From positions 34,689-98,688 of the forward strand of contig JAHDDO010000013.1 in NCBI GenBank assembly GCA_020629315.1: 64,000 nt of DNA. The letters are read 5' to 3'. The notes under the pieces were generated by a model, which was not told the DNA's origin, searched no databases, and saw only the letters and a program-made list of their open reading frames with translations. A program made the position numbers and the translations under genes. Shown in pieces: positions 18,219-26,355 of the stretch (the stretch's first letter is position 1; the number at the start of each line of letters is the position of its first letter). The DNA comes from Saprospiraceae bacterium. GTDB lineage: Bacteria > Bacteroidota > Bacteroidia > Chitinophagales > Saprospiraceae.

Positions 18219-19286
18219 ATGATAGATAATATCATAGGACGAATTATTCTTTTTCCATTCTCTGTGTTGTATGGCTTAGGAGTGAGTACAAGGAATGTTT
18301 TATATGACCTAGGCATTTTGCGTGCTACTGCATTTAACCTTCCTGTAATTAGTGTTGGAAACCTTGCAATTGGAGGAACCGGTAAGACACCGCACATTGA
18401 ATATTTAATTAGACTTCTTAGAGAGCATATAAATGTGGCGGTTCTATCAAGGGGTTATAAAAGAAAAACAAAGGGCTTTCGTTTGGTGTCTCATACGGAC
18501 ACAGCGGAACAAGTGGGCGACGAACCCTTGCAATTCAAATTTAAATTTAGAGATGCGGTTGTGGCCGTTTCCGAAAGTAGAATGGTCGGTGTTCCTGAAA
18601 TTGTAAAACGATATCCACAAACACAGCTAGTGCTCCTAGATGACGCTTTTCAACATCGTTCGGTGATCCCAGGCTTGAATATTTTGCTGACGGATTACCA
18701 CCGAGTTTACACAGATGATTTACTCCTTCCGGCTGGCCGCTTGCGAGAATATCCTAGTGCTGCAGAACGGGCCAATGTTGTTGTGGTAACTAAATGTCCA
18801 GATGACCTGGATCAGGCCGCTAAAGAAAGCTATAGAGAAAAACTAAAATTGAATAAGGATCAGCGATTATTCTTTAGTAAGTATAAATATTTTGAACCCT
18901 ATTACTTATATGGTTTTGAGCGTAAAGCAGAGCTGAACCCAAATACAAAAGTGATGCTGCTCTCTGCGATAGCTAATGTAGACTACCTAGAAGCATACTT
19001 AGAAAGGAAAAGTGATTTGGTCCAGACTATTCGTTTTGAAGATCACCATTTCTTTACAGAGCGAGAGATGCATTCAATTAAGGAAATCTATGATGGTATT
19101 GAGGATCCTAATACCATTATAATTACTACTGAAAAAGACGCGACTCGATTAGACCTATTCCGATCTTTTTTGCTAGAAAACAATATTCCCATATTCGTTT
19201 TGCCTATCGAAGTTGAGATCCTATTTGGAGATGGGCCTATTTTTGATGGACTTATAAAAGACTTTTTAATAAACTTTACCGTCTAA
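18219..19286 (+). CDS. lpxK: Tetraacyldisaccharide 4'-kinase
   Basis: The 355-residue protein has a membrane-associated N-terminus and the P-loop SVGNLAIGGTGKTPH around residues 46-60. A DDAFQHRSV segment (about 141-149) and a late HHFFTEREM region match LpxK. It phosphorylates the 4' position of the lipid A precursor at the inner membrane. It stands at the head of the EPS region, 6 bases before the Wzi/RemB-like gene, so lipid A and surface polysaccharide genes may share a transcript. Confidence 0.94.
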   Translation: MIDNIIGRIILFPFSVLYGLGVSTRNVLYDLGILRATAFNLPVISVGNLAIGGTGKTPHIEYLIRLLREHINVAVLSRGYKRKTKGFRLVSHTDTAEQVGDEPLQFKFKFRDAVVAVSESRMVGVPEIVKRYPQTQLVLLDDAFQHRSVIPGLNILLTDYHRVYTDDLLLPAGRLREYPSAAERANVVVVTKCPDDLDQAAKESYREKLKLNKDQRLFFSKYKYFEPYYLYGFERKAELNPNTKVMLLSAIANVDYLEAYLERKSDLVQTIRFEDHHFFTEREMHSIKEIYDGIEDPNTIIITTEKDATRLDLFRSFLLENNIPIFVLPIEVEILFGDGPIFDGLIKDFLINFTV

Positions 19287-19292
19287 TAAGAT

Positions 19293-20960
19293 ATGGAAAG
19301 GTGGTTATGTTTGCTTTTTTGTATGTCAATGTCCATAATGGCCATTGGACAATCATCCAGATATGATAGGGATGATAGGTATGCCATGTTTAGTTTTCGA
19401 CAGCAAACACTCCAGGCTAATTCCAATAATATACACCTAGCCTTCCGAAATATAGCCCGCAAAGATGTTTTGCAATTATTTGGTTCAGATACCTCCTTTA
19501 GGGCTAATTTGGTCTCTATTGATAATGGGGAATATATAGAAGATACCTTTCTTGATCTTTCAAAAAGAAAGAACTGGTTGCGTCATTTTTATAGAAAGAA
19601 GGGCCAGTTTTTTAGCCTAGAAAAAGAATCCTTTTCTGTAGCAGTAAACCCAATTGTAAACGCAAAACTGGGACTAGAAAGAGACAATGATTTTTTGATT
19701 TTTCAAAATACGAGGGGCTTTGAGTTACGAGCTATTGTAGATGATAAAGTATATTTCTATTCAAGTTTATTCGAAAACCAAAGTAGGTTTCCTAGTTACA
19801 TAGACCGAGCAGCAAGAAAGGCACAAAGTATTCCAGGACAAGGTTTTTACAAGGCATATACGAGTACTTTTTCAGAAAACATTAAGGGATTTGATTATCT
19901 GAATGCGGTGGCTTACATAGGATTACCTGTGTCAAAACATATTAACCTTGAGTTAGGTCACGGTAATCATTTCATAGGGCATGGGTATCATTCCTTATTA
20001 CTTAGTGATTTTGCGCATAATTATTTTTACCTCAGTCTAGATACGAGAGTTTGGAAGTTTCATTACAAGAATATCTTCGCTGAGCTTACGCCACTAAGCA
20101 CGCGTTTAAGCCCCACAGGTTTAGTACCTAAAAAGTATATGGCCGCCCATTATCTAAGTTATAAGCCAGCTAAGAATATTGAATTAGGACTTTTTGAGAC
20201 GGTCATCTTTGGAAGGGAGGATCATTTTGAATTTCAATATCTGAATCCAATAATTTTATATAGGACTGTTGAACAGTTTCTAGACAGTCCTGATAATGTG
20301 ATGATAGGACTAAATGCACGATGGGATTTGTGGTCCTCATTTAGTGTATATGGGCAATGGATGATAGATGAATTTAAAATTGACGAATTTCTTTCCAGTG
20401 ATCAATGGTGGGGAAATAAGTATGGACTGCAGTTTGGTTTATTCTATCCTAATGTAGCCGGTGTCAGTAATTTGGATATAAGAATAGAGTATAACCGCGT
20501 AAGACCGTATATGTACTCACATCATATTCCCCTCAGCGAATTAGCTAGCCAAACCACCGCTAGTTATAGTCATCATGGTCAAGCAATGGCGCACCCCTTA
20601 GGCGCTAATTTTTCTGAGTATATCTTGGTGGCCGATTATTATCTAAAAGAAAAATGGTCTTCCCGTTTTATTGTTAGTTCTGCTCAAAGAGGTGTCAATA
20701 CCAGTAACATAAATTACGGTTCTGATATACTCATTTCCAATGATACTAGACTGTCGGATTATGGCATAGATCATTTACAAGGAATCGCTGAACGCATTTT
20801 TCACTCCAGCCTTGATATAAGTTATGAGTGGGCACACAATATGTATATTGACCTTCGGGTGGCTACCCATGATATCATTCGTGAAATGAGTACAACAAAT
20901 TCTCTGTATTTTGGAGGAGGGGTACGTATGAATGTGTCTAATTATAGAATAGAGTACTAA
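19293..20960 (+). CDS. Wzi/RemB-like outer-membrane beta-barrel protein
   Basis: The 555-residue protein has a signal peptide (about 1-20, ending AIGQ). It has many alternating aromatic/polar strands and ends in a typical outer-membrane strand (MNVSNYRIEY). Segments such as GHGNHFIGHGYHSLLLSDFAHNY and EFQYLNPIILYRTVEQFL match the capsule-assembly Wzi family, to which Flavobacterium RemB (gliding motility) also belongs. Wzi-type barrels hold or organise polysaccharide at the cell surface. Position directly before the chain-length gene (ATG overlapping by one base) supports an EPS role over a purely motility role. Confidence 0.75.
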   Translation: MERWLCLLFCMSMSIMAIGQSSRYDRDDRYAMFSFRQQTLQANSNNIHLAFRNIARKDVLQLFGSDTSFRANLVSIDNGEYIEDTFLDLSKRKNWLRHFYRKKGQFFSLEKESFSVAVNPIVNAKLGLERDNDFLIFQNTRGFELRAIVDDKVYFYSSLFENQSRFPSYIDRAARKAQSIPGQGFYKAYTSTFSENIKGFDYLNAVAYIGLPVSKHINLELGHGNHFIGHGYHSLLLSDFAHNYFYLSLDTRVWKFHYKNIFAELTPLSTRLSPTGLVPKKYMAAHYLSYKPAKNIELGLFETVIFGREDHFEFQYLNPIILYRTVEQFLDSPDNVMIGLNARWDLWSSFSVYGQWMIDEFKIDEFLSSDQWWGNKYGLQFGLFYPNVAGVSNLDIRIEYNRVRPYMYSHHIPLSELASQTTASYSHHGQAMAHPLGANFSEYILVADYYLKEKWSSRFIVSSAQRGVNTSNINYGSDILISNDTRLSDYGIDHLQGIAERIFHSSLDISYEWAHNMYIDLRVATHDIIREMSTTNSLYFGGGVRMNVSNYRIEY

Positions 20961-22060
20961 TGGCAGAACGAGTATACCATAGTGATGAAATCAGTCTGAA
21001 AGAGATTGTTTTAAAACTACAAGATTATGCTAACACCTTATGGCATAGAAAATGGCTAATTGCCGCAGTGGCTATACTCTTTGCCGCTGGTTTTGCCATC
21101 CGTAACACCCTTACATCGCCGGTTTTTCCCGCAAAACTCACCTTCATGATAAACGAAGACGACGCAGGATCAAAATTAGGTTTAGGAGGAATATTAGGGC
21201 AATTCGGTTTAGGTTCGTCAGGTACAGAATTTAACTTAGATAAGGTGCTCGAGTTGTCAAAGTCTAGAAAGATCTCTCAAAAAGCCCTCTTCAATGGCAT
21301 TGAAATTAATGGTAAGAAAGACTTCTTGGCTAATCACTTGATTTTCTATTTAGACAGTTTAGGAACCTGGGGTAAACGCTCCTTGCACAAAGAATGGTTT
21401 GGTCCTGAAGAACGACTACCCTTAAAGGGCTTTACATTCAGTAAAGATAGTTTAGATAGTAAAATAGAAAATAAGGCACTGAAGAGTTTACATACCTTTC
21501 TTGTTGGGAACAGTGATGCGGGCATCGACGCTATCGTCGAGTCTGAATATTCAGAAACTTCTGGGATAATGTCCCTCAAATCAACAACAGAACATCCAGC
21601 CTTATCGGTAAACCTTACCCAATATTTATTTGATGAACTGAGTGAATACTATATCAAAAAGACCATTGAAAAGCAAAAGCATACTTACGATATTCTTAAG
21701 GATAAAACAGATTCTATCTCGACAGCCCTTTCTTCCGCTCAGTATTCACTGGCCAACTTTAAGGATAGGAATCAAAACATATTTTCTCGGACCGAAAGCA
21801 TTACTGAGAATAAGCTAATGCTTGAAATTCAGAAGCTAACAGTAATGTATGCTGAAGCCGAAAAAAACCTTCAAGTAGCAGATCTCTCTCTAAAGAATAA
21901 GACACCTTATATTCAAATGATAGATGAGCCGCTCCTGCCAATAGCCCCTAAAAAACCTTCCATTATTCAGGCATTGATTAAGGGCTTGTTATTAGGTTTA
22001 TGCTTAGGTGTCGTATTTGTTTTACTGAAGAAAATAGTGCGCGACTCACTCAACAACTAG
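20960..22060 (+). CDS. Wzz/GNVR-type polysaccharide chain-length determinant
   Basis: The 366-residue protein has two membrane segments (about 35-53 and 335-357) flanking a long, largely helical periplasmic region. The proline-rich LLPIAPKKPSIIQAL motif just before the second segment is typical of polysaccharide co-polymerases. It lacks the fused or adjacent tyrosine-kinase domain (no Walker A) found in Wzc proteins. It should set polymer length together with the Wzy-like protein at 33048. The gene overlaps the Wzi-like gene by one base. Confidence 0.85.
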   Translation: MAERVYHSDEISLKEIVLKLQDYANTLWHRKWLIAAVAILFAAGFAIRNTLTSPVFPAKLTFMINEDDAGSKLGLGGILGQFGLGSSGTEFNLDKVLELSKSRKISQKALFNGIEINGKKDFLANHLIFYLDSLGTWGKRSLHKEWFGPEERLPLKGFTFSKDSLDSKIENKALKSLHTFLVGNSDAGIDAIVESEYSETSGIMSLKSTTEHPALSVNLTQYLFDELSEYYIKKTIEKQKHTYDILKDKTDSISTALSSAQYSLANFKDRNQNIFSRTESITENKLMLEIQKLTVMYAEAEKNLQVADLSLKNKTPYIQMIDEPLLPIAPKKPSIIQALIKGLLLGLCLGVVFVLLKKIVRDSLNN

Positions 22061-22068
22061 CATTTTTG
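22061..22068 (+). promoter_or_regulatory. Putative -7 box for the winged-helix regulator gene
   Basis: CATTTTTG is one mismatch from TAnnTTTG. It would place transcription start inside the palindrome at 22074-22098, consistent with an operator overlapping the start site. Confidence 0.3.
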
Positions 22069-22073
22069 TATAA

Positions 22074-22098
22074 AATTGAGTAATTTTATTACTCAATT
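22074..22098. promoter_or_regulatory. Perfect palindrome abutting a regulator start codon (candidate operator)
   Basis: AATTGAGTAA (22074-22083) is exactly repeated in inverted form as TTACTCAATT (22089-22098) around a 5-base spacer TTTTA. The last base is immediately before ATG 22099 of the winged-helix protein. The arm length and symmetry suit a dimeric winged-helix repressor. As RNA, the same sequence would fold into a hairpin hiding the start region. No poly-T tract follows, so it is not a standard terminator. Confidence 0.6.
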
Positions 22099-22635
22099 AT
22101 GTTAGAGGCTTTAATATCATCTAAAACCAGAATAAAACTATTACTCAAGTTTTTTCTCAATAGTAAGACAAAATCCTACCTGCGAGGTTTAGAGTCAGAG
22201 TTCGGTGAGTCCAGTAATGCTATCCGAGTAGAACTTAATAGATTTGAGAATGCGGGTATGTTGCGATCCTTTACTAAGGGCAATAAAAAGTTCTTTTCCG
22301 CAAATACGGATCACCCATTGTATGATGAGGTTCACAATATTCTTTTAAAATACATTGGCTTTGACAAGATTATAGACAATGTGATCAATAGGATGGGGGA
22401 TTTAGAAAAAGTATATGTAGTCGGTGATTTTGCAAGAGGATCTGATAGTAGCATTATTGATTTGGTTTTCATAGGCGACATAAATAAGTCATATCTAATT
22501 CAATTAATAGAGAAGGTGGAAAAACTGATAGAGCGAAAAATCAGATACGTGTCTTACAATCATGAAGAAGGCGTAAAAATAGATTTATCAGAGCACCATC
22601 CAGATGCTCTTTTACTTTGGGAATGCAATGAATAA
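22099..22635 (+). CDS. Winged-helix regulator with degenerate nucleotidyltransferase domain
   Basis: The 178-residue protein has an N-terminal winged helix (about 1-75; SKTRIKLLLKFFLNSKTKSYLRGLESEFGESSNAIRVELNRFENAGML is ArsR/MarR-like, with the recognition helix around SSNAIRVELNRF). A C-terminal MNT-like nucleotidyltransferase fold follows. The catalytic GS...DxD pattern is altered: the region reads VVGDFARGSDSSIIDLVF, with GD for GS and IID for DxD, so catalysis is doubtful. Related genes sit in many Bacteroidota EPS loci. I infer a DNA-binding regulator acting on the adjacent palindrome. It overlaps the acetyltransferase gene by 8 bases. Confidence 0.7.
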   Translation: MLEALISSKTRIKLLLKFFLNSKTKSYLRGLESEFGESSNAIRVELNRFENAGMLRSFTKGNKKFFSANTDHPLYDEVHNILLKYIGFDKIIDNVINRMGDLEKVYVVGDFARGSDSSIIDLVFIGDINKSYLIQLIEKVEKLIERKIRYVSYNHEEGVKIDLSEHHPDALLLWECNE

Positions 22636-23212
22636 TCACGAGGTTTATATACATCCATCAGCCATTGTAGATAATGGCGCAAGCCTTGGCTCTGGCACTA
22701 AGGTATGGCACTTTTGTCATGTGATGCCTTCCGCTATTTTAGGTAAAAACTGTTCTTTAGGCCAAAATGTATTTGTAGCAAATAAAGTGACATTGGGCGA
22801 TAATGTACGTGTACAAAACAATGTCTCTATCTATGAAGGTGTCATCTGCGAATCAGATGTTTTTTTAGGCCCTTCCATGGTGTTTACCAATGTTATAAAT
22901 CCCAGGAGTGGCGTGTCTAGAAAAGAAGAATATAAAAAAACAATAGTAAAAAAAGGAGCAAGTATTGGCGCAAATGCGACTATAGTTTGTGGTAACACCA
23001 TTGGGCAATATGCGTTTATAGGAGCCGGAACCGTAATTACACGGGATGTGCCCAATTATGCGCTTTTTGTCGGGAATCCAGGCAAACAGATTGGCTGGAT
23101 GAGTGAGCATGGAGAGCGCTTGCACTTTGAAAATGGTACCGCTTTGTGTCCGGGGACTGGGGACCGATATATATTACAAAGTGGAGCGGTTAAAAAGGAA
23201 TCAAAAGTATGA
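22628..23212 (+). CDS. WbpD-like hexapeptide-repeat acyltransferase
   Basis: About 194 residues from ATG 22628, which overlaps the previous gene's end and is preferred over an in-frame upstream TTA/TTT extension. Left-handed beta-helix hexapeptide repeats run through most of the protein (GSGTKVWHFCHV, GKNCSLGQNVFV, GDNVRVQNNVSI, GASIGANATIVCG, GQYAFIGAGTVI). This resembles WbpD/WlbB, which N-acetylates the 3-amino group of UDP-2-acetamido-3-amino-uronate. The oxidoreductase next door matches the preceding step of that route, but the aminotransferase (WbpE) and the 6-dehydrogenase (WbpA) are not in this window. Confidence 0.82.
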   Translation: MNNHEVYIHPSAIVDNGASLGSGTKVWHFCHVMPSAILGKNCSLGQNVFVANKVTLGDNVRVQNNVSIYEGVICESDVFLGPSMVFTNVINPRSGVSRKEEYKKTIVKKGASIGANATIVCGNTIGQYAFIGAGTVITRDVPNYALFVGNPGKQIGWMSEHGERLHFENGTALCPGTGDRYILQSGAVKKESKV

Positions 23213-24171
23213 AGACCGGGATTATAGGATTAGGACATATAGGTAAAAAACATCAACAAGCGATTGACCTCATTGAAGGTGTGGAAGTAGTAGCTGGGGT
23301 GGACCAATGGAATTCAGAAATGTTACAAGGGCAGCCAGTCTATTCCGAGCTAAGTGATATGATATCTAATCATCCAGACATAGAGGTGGTCGCCGTATGT
23401 ACACCAAATGGTCTTCATAAGGAACATAGTCTATCGGTTATAGAACACGGGAAACATGTAATTTGTGAAAAGCCAATGACTACCTCAAAGCGAGATGCTG
23501 AGGAATTAATTAATGCAGCGCTCCACAGCTCAAGGTATATATTTTGTGTCATGCAAAATCGATTTTCACCCATTAGCCAATGGTTGCATGATATAGTTAA
23601 CTCAGAACTACTTGGTGAGATTTATAGTGTTCAACTTCAGTGTGCGTGGAATAGAGATGAGCGCTATTATACCTCTGGAAGCTGGCATGGCAGCCAAGAC
23701 TTAGATGGCGGCACCCTTTTTACCCAGTTTGCCCATTATGTTGATTCTCTGTATTGGTTATTTGGGGATTTGGAGATTACCTCTGCTCGATTTGAAAACT
23801 TCAATCATAAGGATATGATCGACTTTGAAGATACAGGGATGTTTGATTTTAGTTTTGGAGAAAGAGCCTTAGGACACTTTTTTTATACTACCTCAGTTTG
23901 GGACAAGAACATGGAAAGTTCAATGAGTATTTTGGCTGAAAGAGGTGCCATAAAAGTAGGTGGGCAATATATGAATGAATTGAGCTATTGCCATATTCAA
24001 GATTACACAATGCCTACATTGGCCCCATCCAACAACATAGAAAATCTATCCAAGATTTATAAAAATGCTAAGAAGGTATTGCGTTCAGGCGATAAGGTTA
24101 TGACCAATGCCATGGATGGCCTTAAGGTTGTAGAGATTATTGAGAACATATATAAATTTAGAAAGGGCTAA
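23209..24171 (+). CDS. Gfo/Idh/MocA-family oxidoreductase (WbpB-like)
   Basis: The 320-residue protein begins with a Rossmann fold (GLGHIGKKH, residues 7-15). It carries the family motif CEKPM around residue 90 and a C-terminal alpha/beta domain with the expected DGGTLFTQFAHYVDSLYWLFG segment. It probably oxidises a nucleotide sugar with NAD(P). Next to a WbpD-like acetyltransferase, oxidation of UDP-GlcNAc-uronate at C3 is the best guess. ATG 23209 overlaps the previous stop (ATGA). Confidence 0.83.
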   Translation: MKTGIIGLGHIGKKHQQAIDLIEGVEVVAGVDQWNSEMLQGQPVYSELSDMISNHPDIEVVAVCTPNGLHKEHSLSVIEHGKHVICEKPMTTSKRDAEELINAALHSSRYIFCVMQNRFSPISQWLHDIVNSELLGEIYSVQLQCAWNRDERYYTSGSWHGSQDLDGGTLFTQFAHYVDSLYWLFGDLEITSARFENFNHKDMIDFEDTGMFDFSFGERALGHFFYTTSVWDKNMESSMSILAERGAIKVGGQYMNELSYCHIQDYTMPTLAPSNNIENLSKIYKNAKKVLRSGDKVMTNAMDGLKVVEIIENIYKFRKG

Positions 24172-24689
24172 TGGAGCTAGGGCAGAAAAATTGGTATGCT
24201 ATCTATACTCGTTACCGATGTGAAAAGAAGGTGATGGAAACCATGCTGTCTAGAAACGTGGAGGCTTATACACCTCTACTTACGAGAAAAGTGCAATATT
24301 CTAAAAAGGTAAAAACACACCATTATCCCTTGTTGCCAAATTATGTTTTTGTTAGGATATCCGATGCTGAGAAAATTAAAGTATTGAATACACAGCATGT
24401 AGTTTCATTTGTAATGATAGGCGCAGAACTTCCGAAAGTCCGTCAGCAAGAAATTAACTGGTTAAAGAAAATAGTGGGAGAGAATCAGGCTGTAGAGGTA
24501 TTACCTAAGCTTGATGCGATAGGAGAGAAAGTAGAAATAGTTTCTGGAGCACTAACTGGCCTTAAAGGGCAGTTGGTTCAGATCAATAATAAAAAGGAAT
24601 TTATAGTCAAACTTGAGTCAATGGCTTTTAACCTTAAACTTAGTGTAGAAGCCACTCAATTAAGACTTATTCCTTCTCGAGTAGCATAA
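24171..24689 (+). CDS. upxY: UpxY-type NusG-like transcription antiterminator
   Basis: The 172-residue protein has a NusG N-terminal domain (about 7-105; NWYAIYTRYRCEKKV and YPLLPNYVFVRI are conserved). A C-terminal KOW domain follows (about 118-165; VEIVSGALTGLKGQLVQI). In Bacteroides, UpxY proteins prevent premature termination in the 5' leaders of their own capsule operons. Here the gene is internal to the locus and is followed by a 136-base gap with competing hairpins before cysC, so the site of action could be that gap or the upstream leader. Confidence 0.85.
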   Translation: MELGQKNWYAIYTRYRCEKKVMETMLSRNVEAYTPLLTRKVQYSKKVKTHHYPLLPNYVFVRISDAEKIKVLNTQHVVSFVMIGAELPKVRQQEINWLKKIVGENQAVEVLPKLDAIGEKVEIVSGALTGLKGQLVQINNKKEFIVKLESMAFNLKLSVEATQLRLIPSRVA

Positions 24690-24729
24690 TGGCTACTCAT
24701 ATAAAGTATATCCTTAATAGGTAGCCATT
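24681..24729 (+). promoter_or_regulatory. Mutually exclusive hairpins after the UpxY gene (possible attenuator)
   Basis: GGCTAC at 24691-24696 can pair in two ways. It can pair with the upstream GTAGC at 24681-24685, inside the last codons of upxY. It can also pair with the downstream GTAGCC at 24721-24726. The downstream option is stronger: AATGGCTAC (24688-24696) against GTAGCCATT (24721-24729), nine perfect pairs with a 24-base loop. No U-tract follows. Alternative pairing right after an antiterminator gene suggests attenuation or processing, but the large loop weakens the case. Confidence 0.4.
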
Positions 24730-24809
24730 TGCGACCCTAATTGGACGAAGTCTAGGTACCATAAGGCCTTAAAACTGCCTGAAAATTAGGGCTAAATAAA
24801 ATATTGAAG

Positions 24810-24817
24810 CATCTTTG
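24810..24817 (+). promoter_or_regulatory. Putative -7 box for cysC
   Basis: CATCTTTG followed by CAC is one mismatch from TAnnTTTG and lies 8 bases before ATG 24826. If used, it would give an almost leaderless cysC transcript and separate expression of the sulfate-activation genes. No -33 TTG is seen at normal spacing. Confidence 0.3.
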
Positions 24818-24825
24818 CACACTTT

Positions 24826-25428
24826 ATGAAAGCAAGCAACATACATCCGATTTTTGACAAGCTTTTGCAGCGTTCAGACAAAGAACAATTTCTGAACCAA
24901 AAGGCTAAAGTTATTTGGATGACCGGATTATCAGGATCAGGCAAAAGTACCATTGCACAAGGTTTAGAATCCATGCTTTTTCAGAAAGGGTATTTCACCC
25001 AAGTGCTCGATGGTGATAATACACGTTCTGGCATAAATAATAATCTAGGTTTTTCTTTGGAAGACCGAGAGGAAAATGTTAGACGTATTGCTGAAGTTTC
25101 AAAATTATTCCTAAATGCAGGCGTGGTCTGTGTTAACTCCTTTGTAAGTCCGACATATCAAATCAGACAGTTAGCAAAAGATATCATTGGTGAGGAGGAT
25201 TTCTTAGAAATTTACATAAATGCACCACTAGAAGTTTGTGAAGCTAGAGATGTAAAAGGCTTATATGCTAAGGCAAGAGCGGGTGAAATAAAAGGATTTA
25301 CAGGTATTGACTCGCCATTTGAAGAACCTAAAACGCCTTTTATGGAAATCAGAACAGATCAGATTTCTTTAGAAGAGTCTGTTGAAAATATATTCGAAAA
25401 AATAGCACCGTTAATCGGTCCTAAATAA
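24826..25428 (+). CDS. cysC: Adenylylsulfate (APS) kinase
   Basis: The 200-residue protein has a Walker A motif GLSGSGKST at residues 34-42, DGDNTR around 64-69, and the APS-binding NSFVSPTYQIRQ segment around 104-115. A late KGLYAKARAGEIKGFTGIDSPFE segment matches CysC. It phosphorylates APS to PAPS, the universal sulfonate donor. Placed directly before cysD and cysN and among sulfotransferase genes, it most likely feeds polysaccharide sulfation. Confidence 0.95.
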   Translation: MKASNIHPIFDKLLQRSDKEQFLNQKAKVIWMTGLSGSGKSTIAQGLESMLFQKGYFTQVLDGDNTRSGINNNLGFSLEDREENVRRIAEVSKLFLNAGVVCVNSFVSPTYQIRQLAKDIIGEEDFLEIYINAPLEVCEARDVKGLYAKARAGEIKGFTGIDSPFEEPKTPFMEIRTDQISLEESVENIFEKIAPLIGPK

Positions 25429-25434
25429 ATAGAC

Positions 25435-26337
25435 ATGAATTATCATATTAATCATTTACAGGAACTGGAATCAGAGTCCATCTTCATTATGAGGGAGGTG
25501 GCTGCAAAATTTGAGAATCCAGTACTAATGTTTTCTGGTGGAAAGGATTCTATCCTTATGGTACACCTAGCCTATAAAGCGTTTTTTCCTGCGCGAATAC
25601 CTTTTACTCTATTACACATAGACACAGGTCATAACTTTGATGAAACTATCAAATTTAGAGACGATTTAGTGGCTAAGACTGGAGCAAAACTTATTGTTGG
25701 TTCTGTTGATGAAGCCATTAAAAATGGATTGGTCACCGAAGAAAAAGGATTTAATGCAAGCCGAAACGGTTTACAAACAGCAGTTCTTTTAGACGAATTA
25801 GAAAAAGGAAAATTTGATGCGGCTTTAGGAGGCGCTAGACGAGATGAAGAAAAAGCACGAGCTAAAGAACGAATCTTTTCGCATAGAGATGAGTTTGGTC
25901 AGTGGGATCCAAAAAACCAAAGACCGGAACTGTGGAATCTGTTCAACGCCAAACACAATATGGGCGAGCACTTTAGAGTATTCCCAATTAGCAATTGGAC
26001 AGAATTAGATGTATGGCAATATATAGCCATGGAAGAAGTAGACCTTCCTAATTTATACTTTGCTCATGAACGTGACGTATTCGAACGTGATGGTACTTTA
26101 TTAGCGGACTCCGTGCATATAATGAAGCGACCAGAAGAAACTGTATTTAAAGAAACCGTTCGATGTAGAACCATTGGTGATGTTACTTGTACTGGAGTAT
26201 GGCGGTCCAATGCCAAAACAGTTGAGGACATTATTGATGAGATCGCAACTACACGTATGACAGAACGAGGCGGTCGAACCGATGATAAGCGAAGCGAAAC
26301 AAGTATGGAAGACAGAAAAAAATTAGGTTATTTCTAA
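25435..26337 (+). CDS. cysD: Sulfate adenylyltransferase small subunit
   Basis: The 300-residue length is typical. It has the PP-loop SGGKDS at residues 34-39, then HIDTGHNFDET, GGARRDEEKARAKER and a C-terminal RCRTIGDVTCTG segment, all diagnostic of CysD. With CysN it makes APS from sulfate and ATP. It is 6 bases after cysC and 18 before cysN. Confidence 0.97.
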   Translation: MNYHINHLQELESESIFIMREVAAKFENPVLMFSGGKDSILMVHLAYKAFFPARIPFTLLHIDTGHNFDETIKFRDDLVAKTGAKLIVGSVDEAIKNGLVTEEKGFNASRNGLQTAVLLDELEKGKFDAALGGARRDEEKARAKERIFSHRDEFGQWDPKNQRPELWNLFNAKHNMGEHFRVFPISNWTELDVWQYIAMEEVDLPNLYFAHERDVFERDGTLLADSVHIMKRPEETVFKETVRCRTIGDVTCTGVWRSNAKTVEDIIDEIATTRMTERGGRTDDKRSETSMEDRKKLGYF

Positions 26338-26355
26338 ACGTAGCAGTAAACAATT

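Noticed and set aside
22074..22098. Palindrome as an intrinsic terminator of the chain-length gene
   Set aside because: The stem is AT-rich, no T-tract follows, and the start codon comes directly after it.
24681..24740. An RfaH-type ops element after upxY
   Set aside because: Only the GGTAGC core is shared; the rest of the element is not matched.
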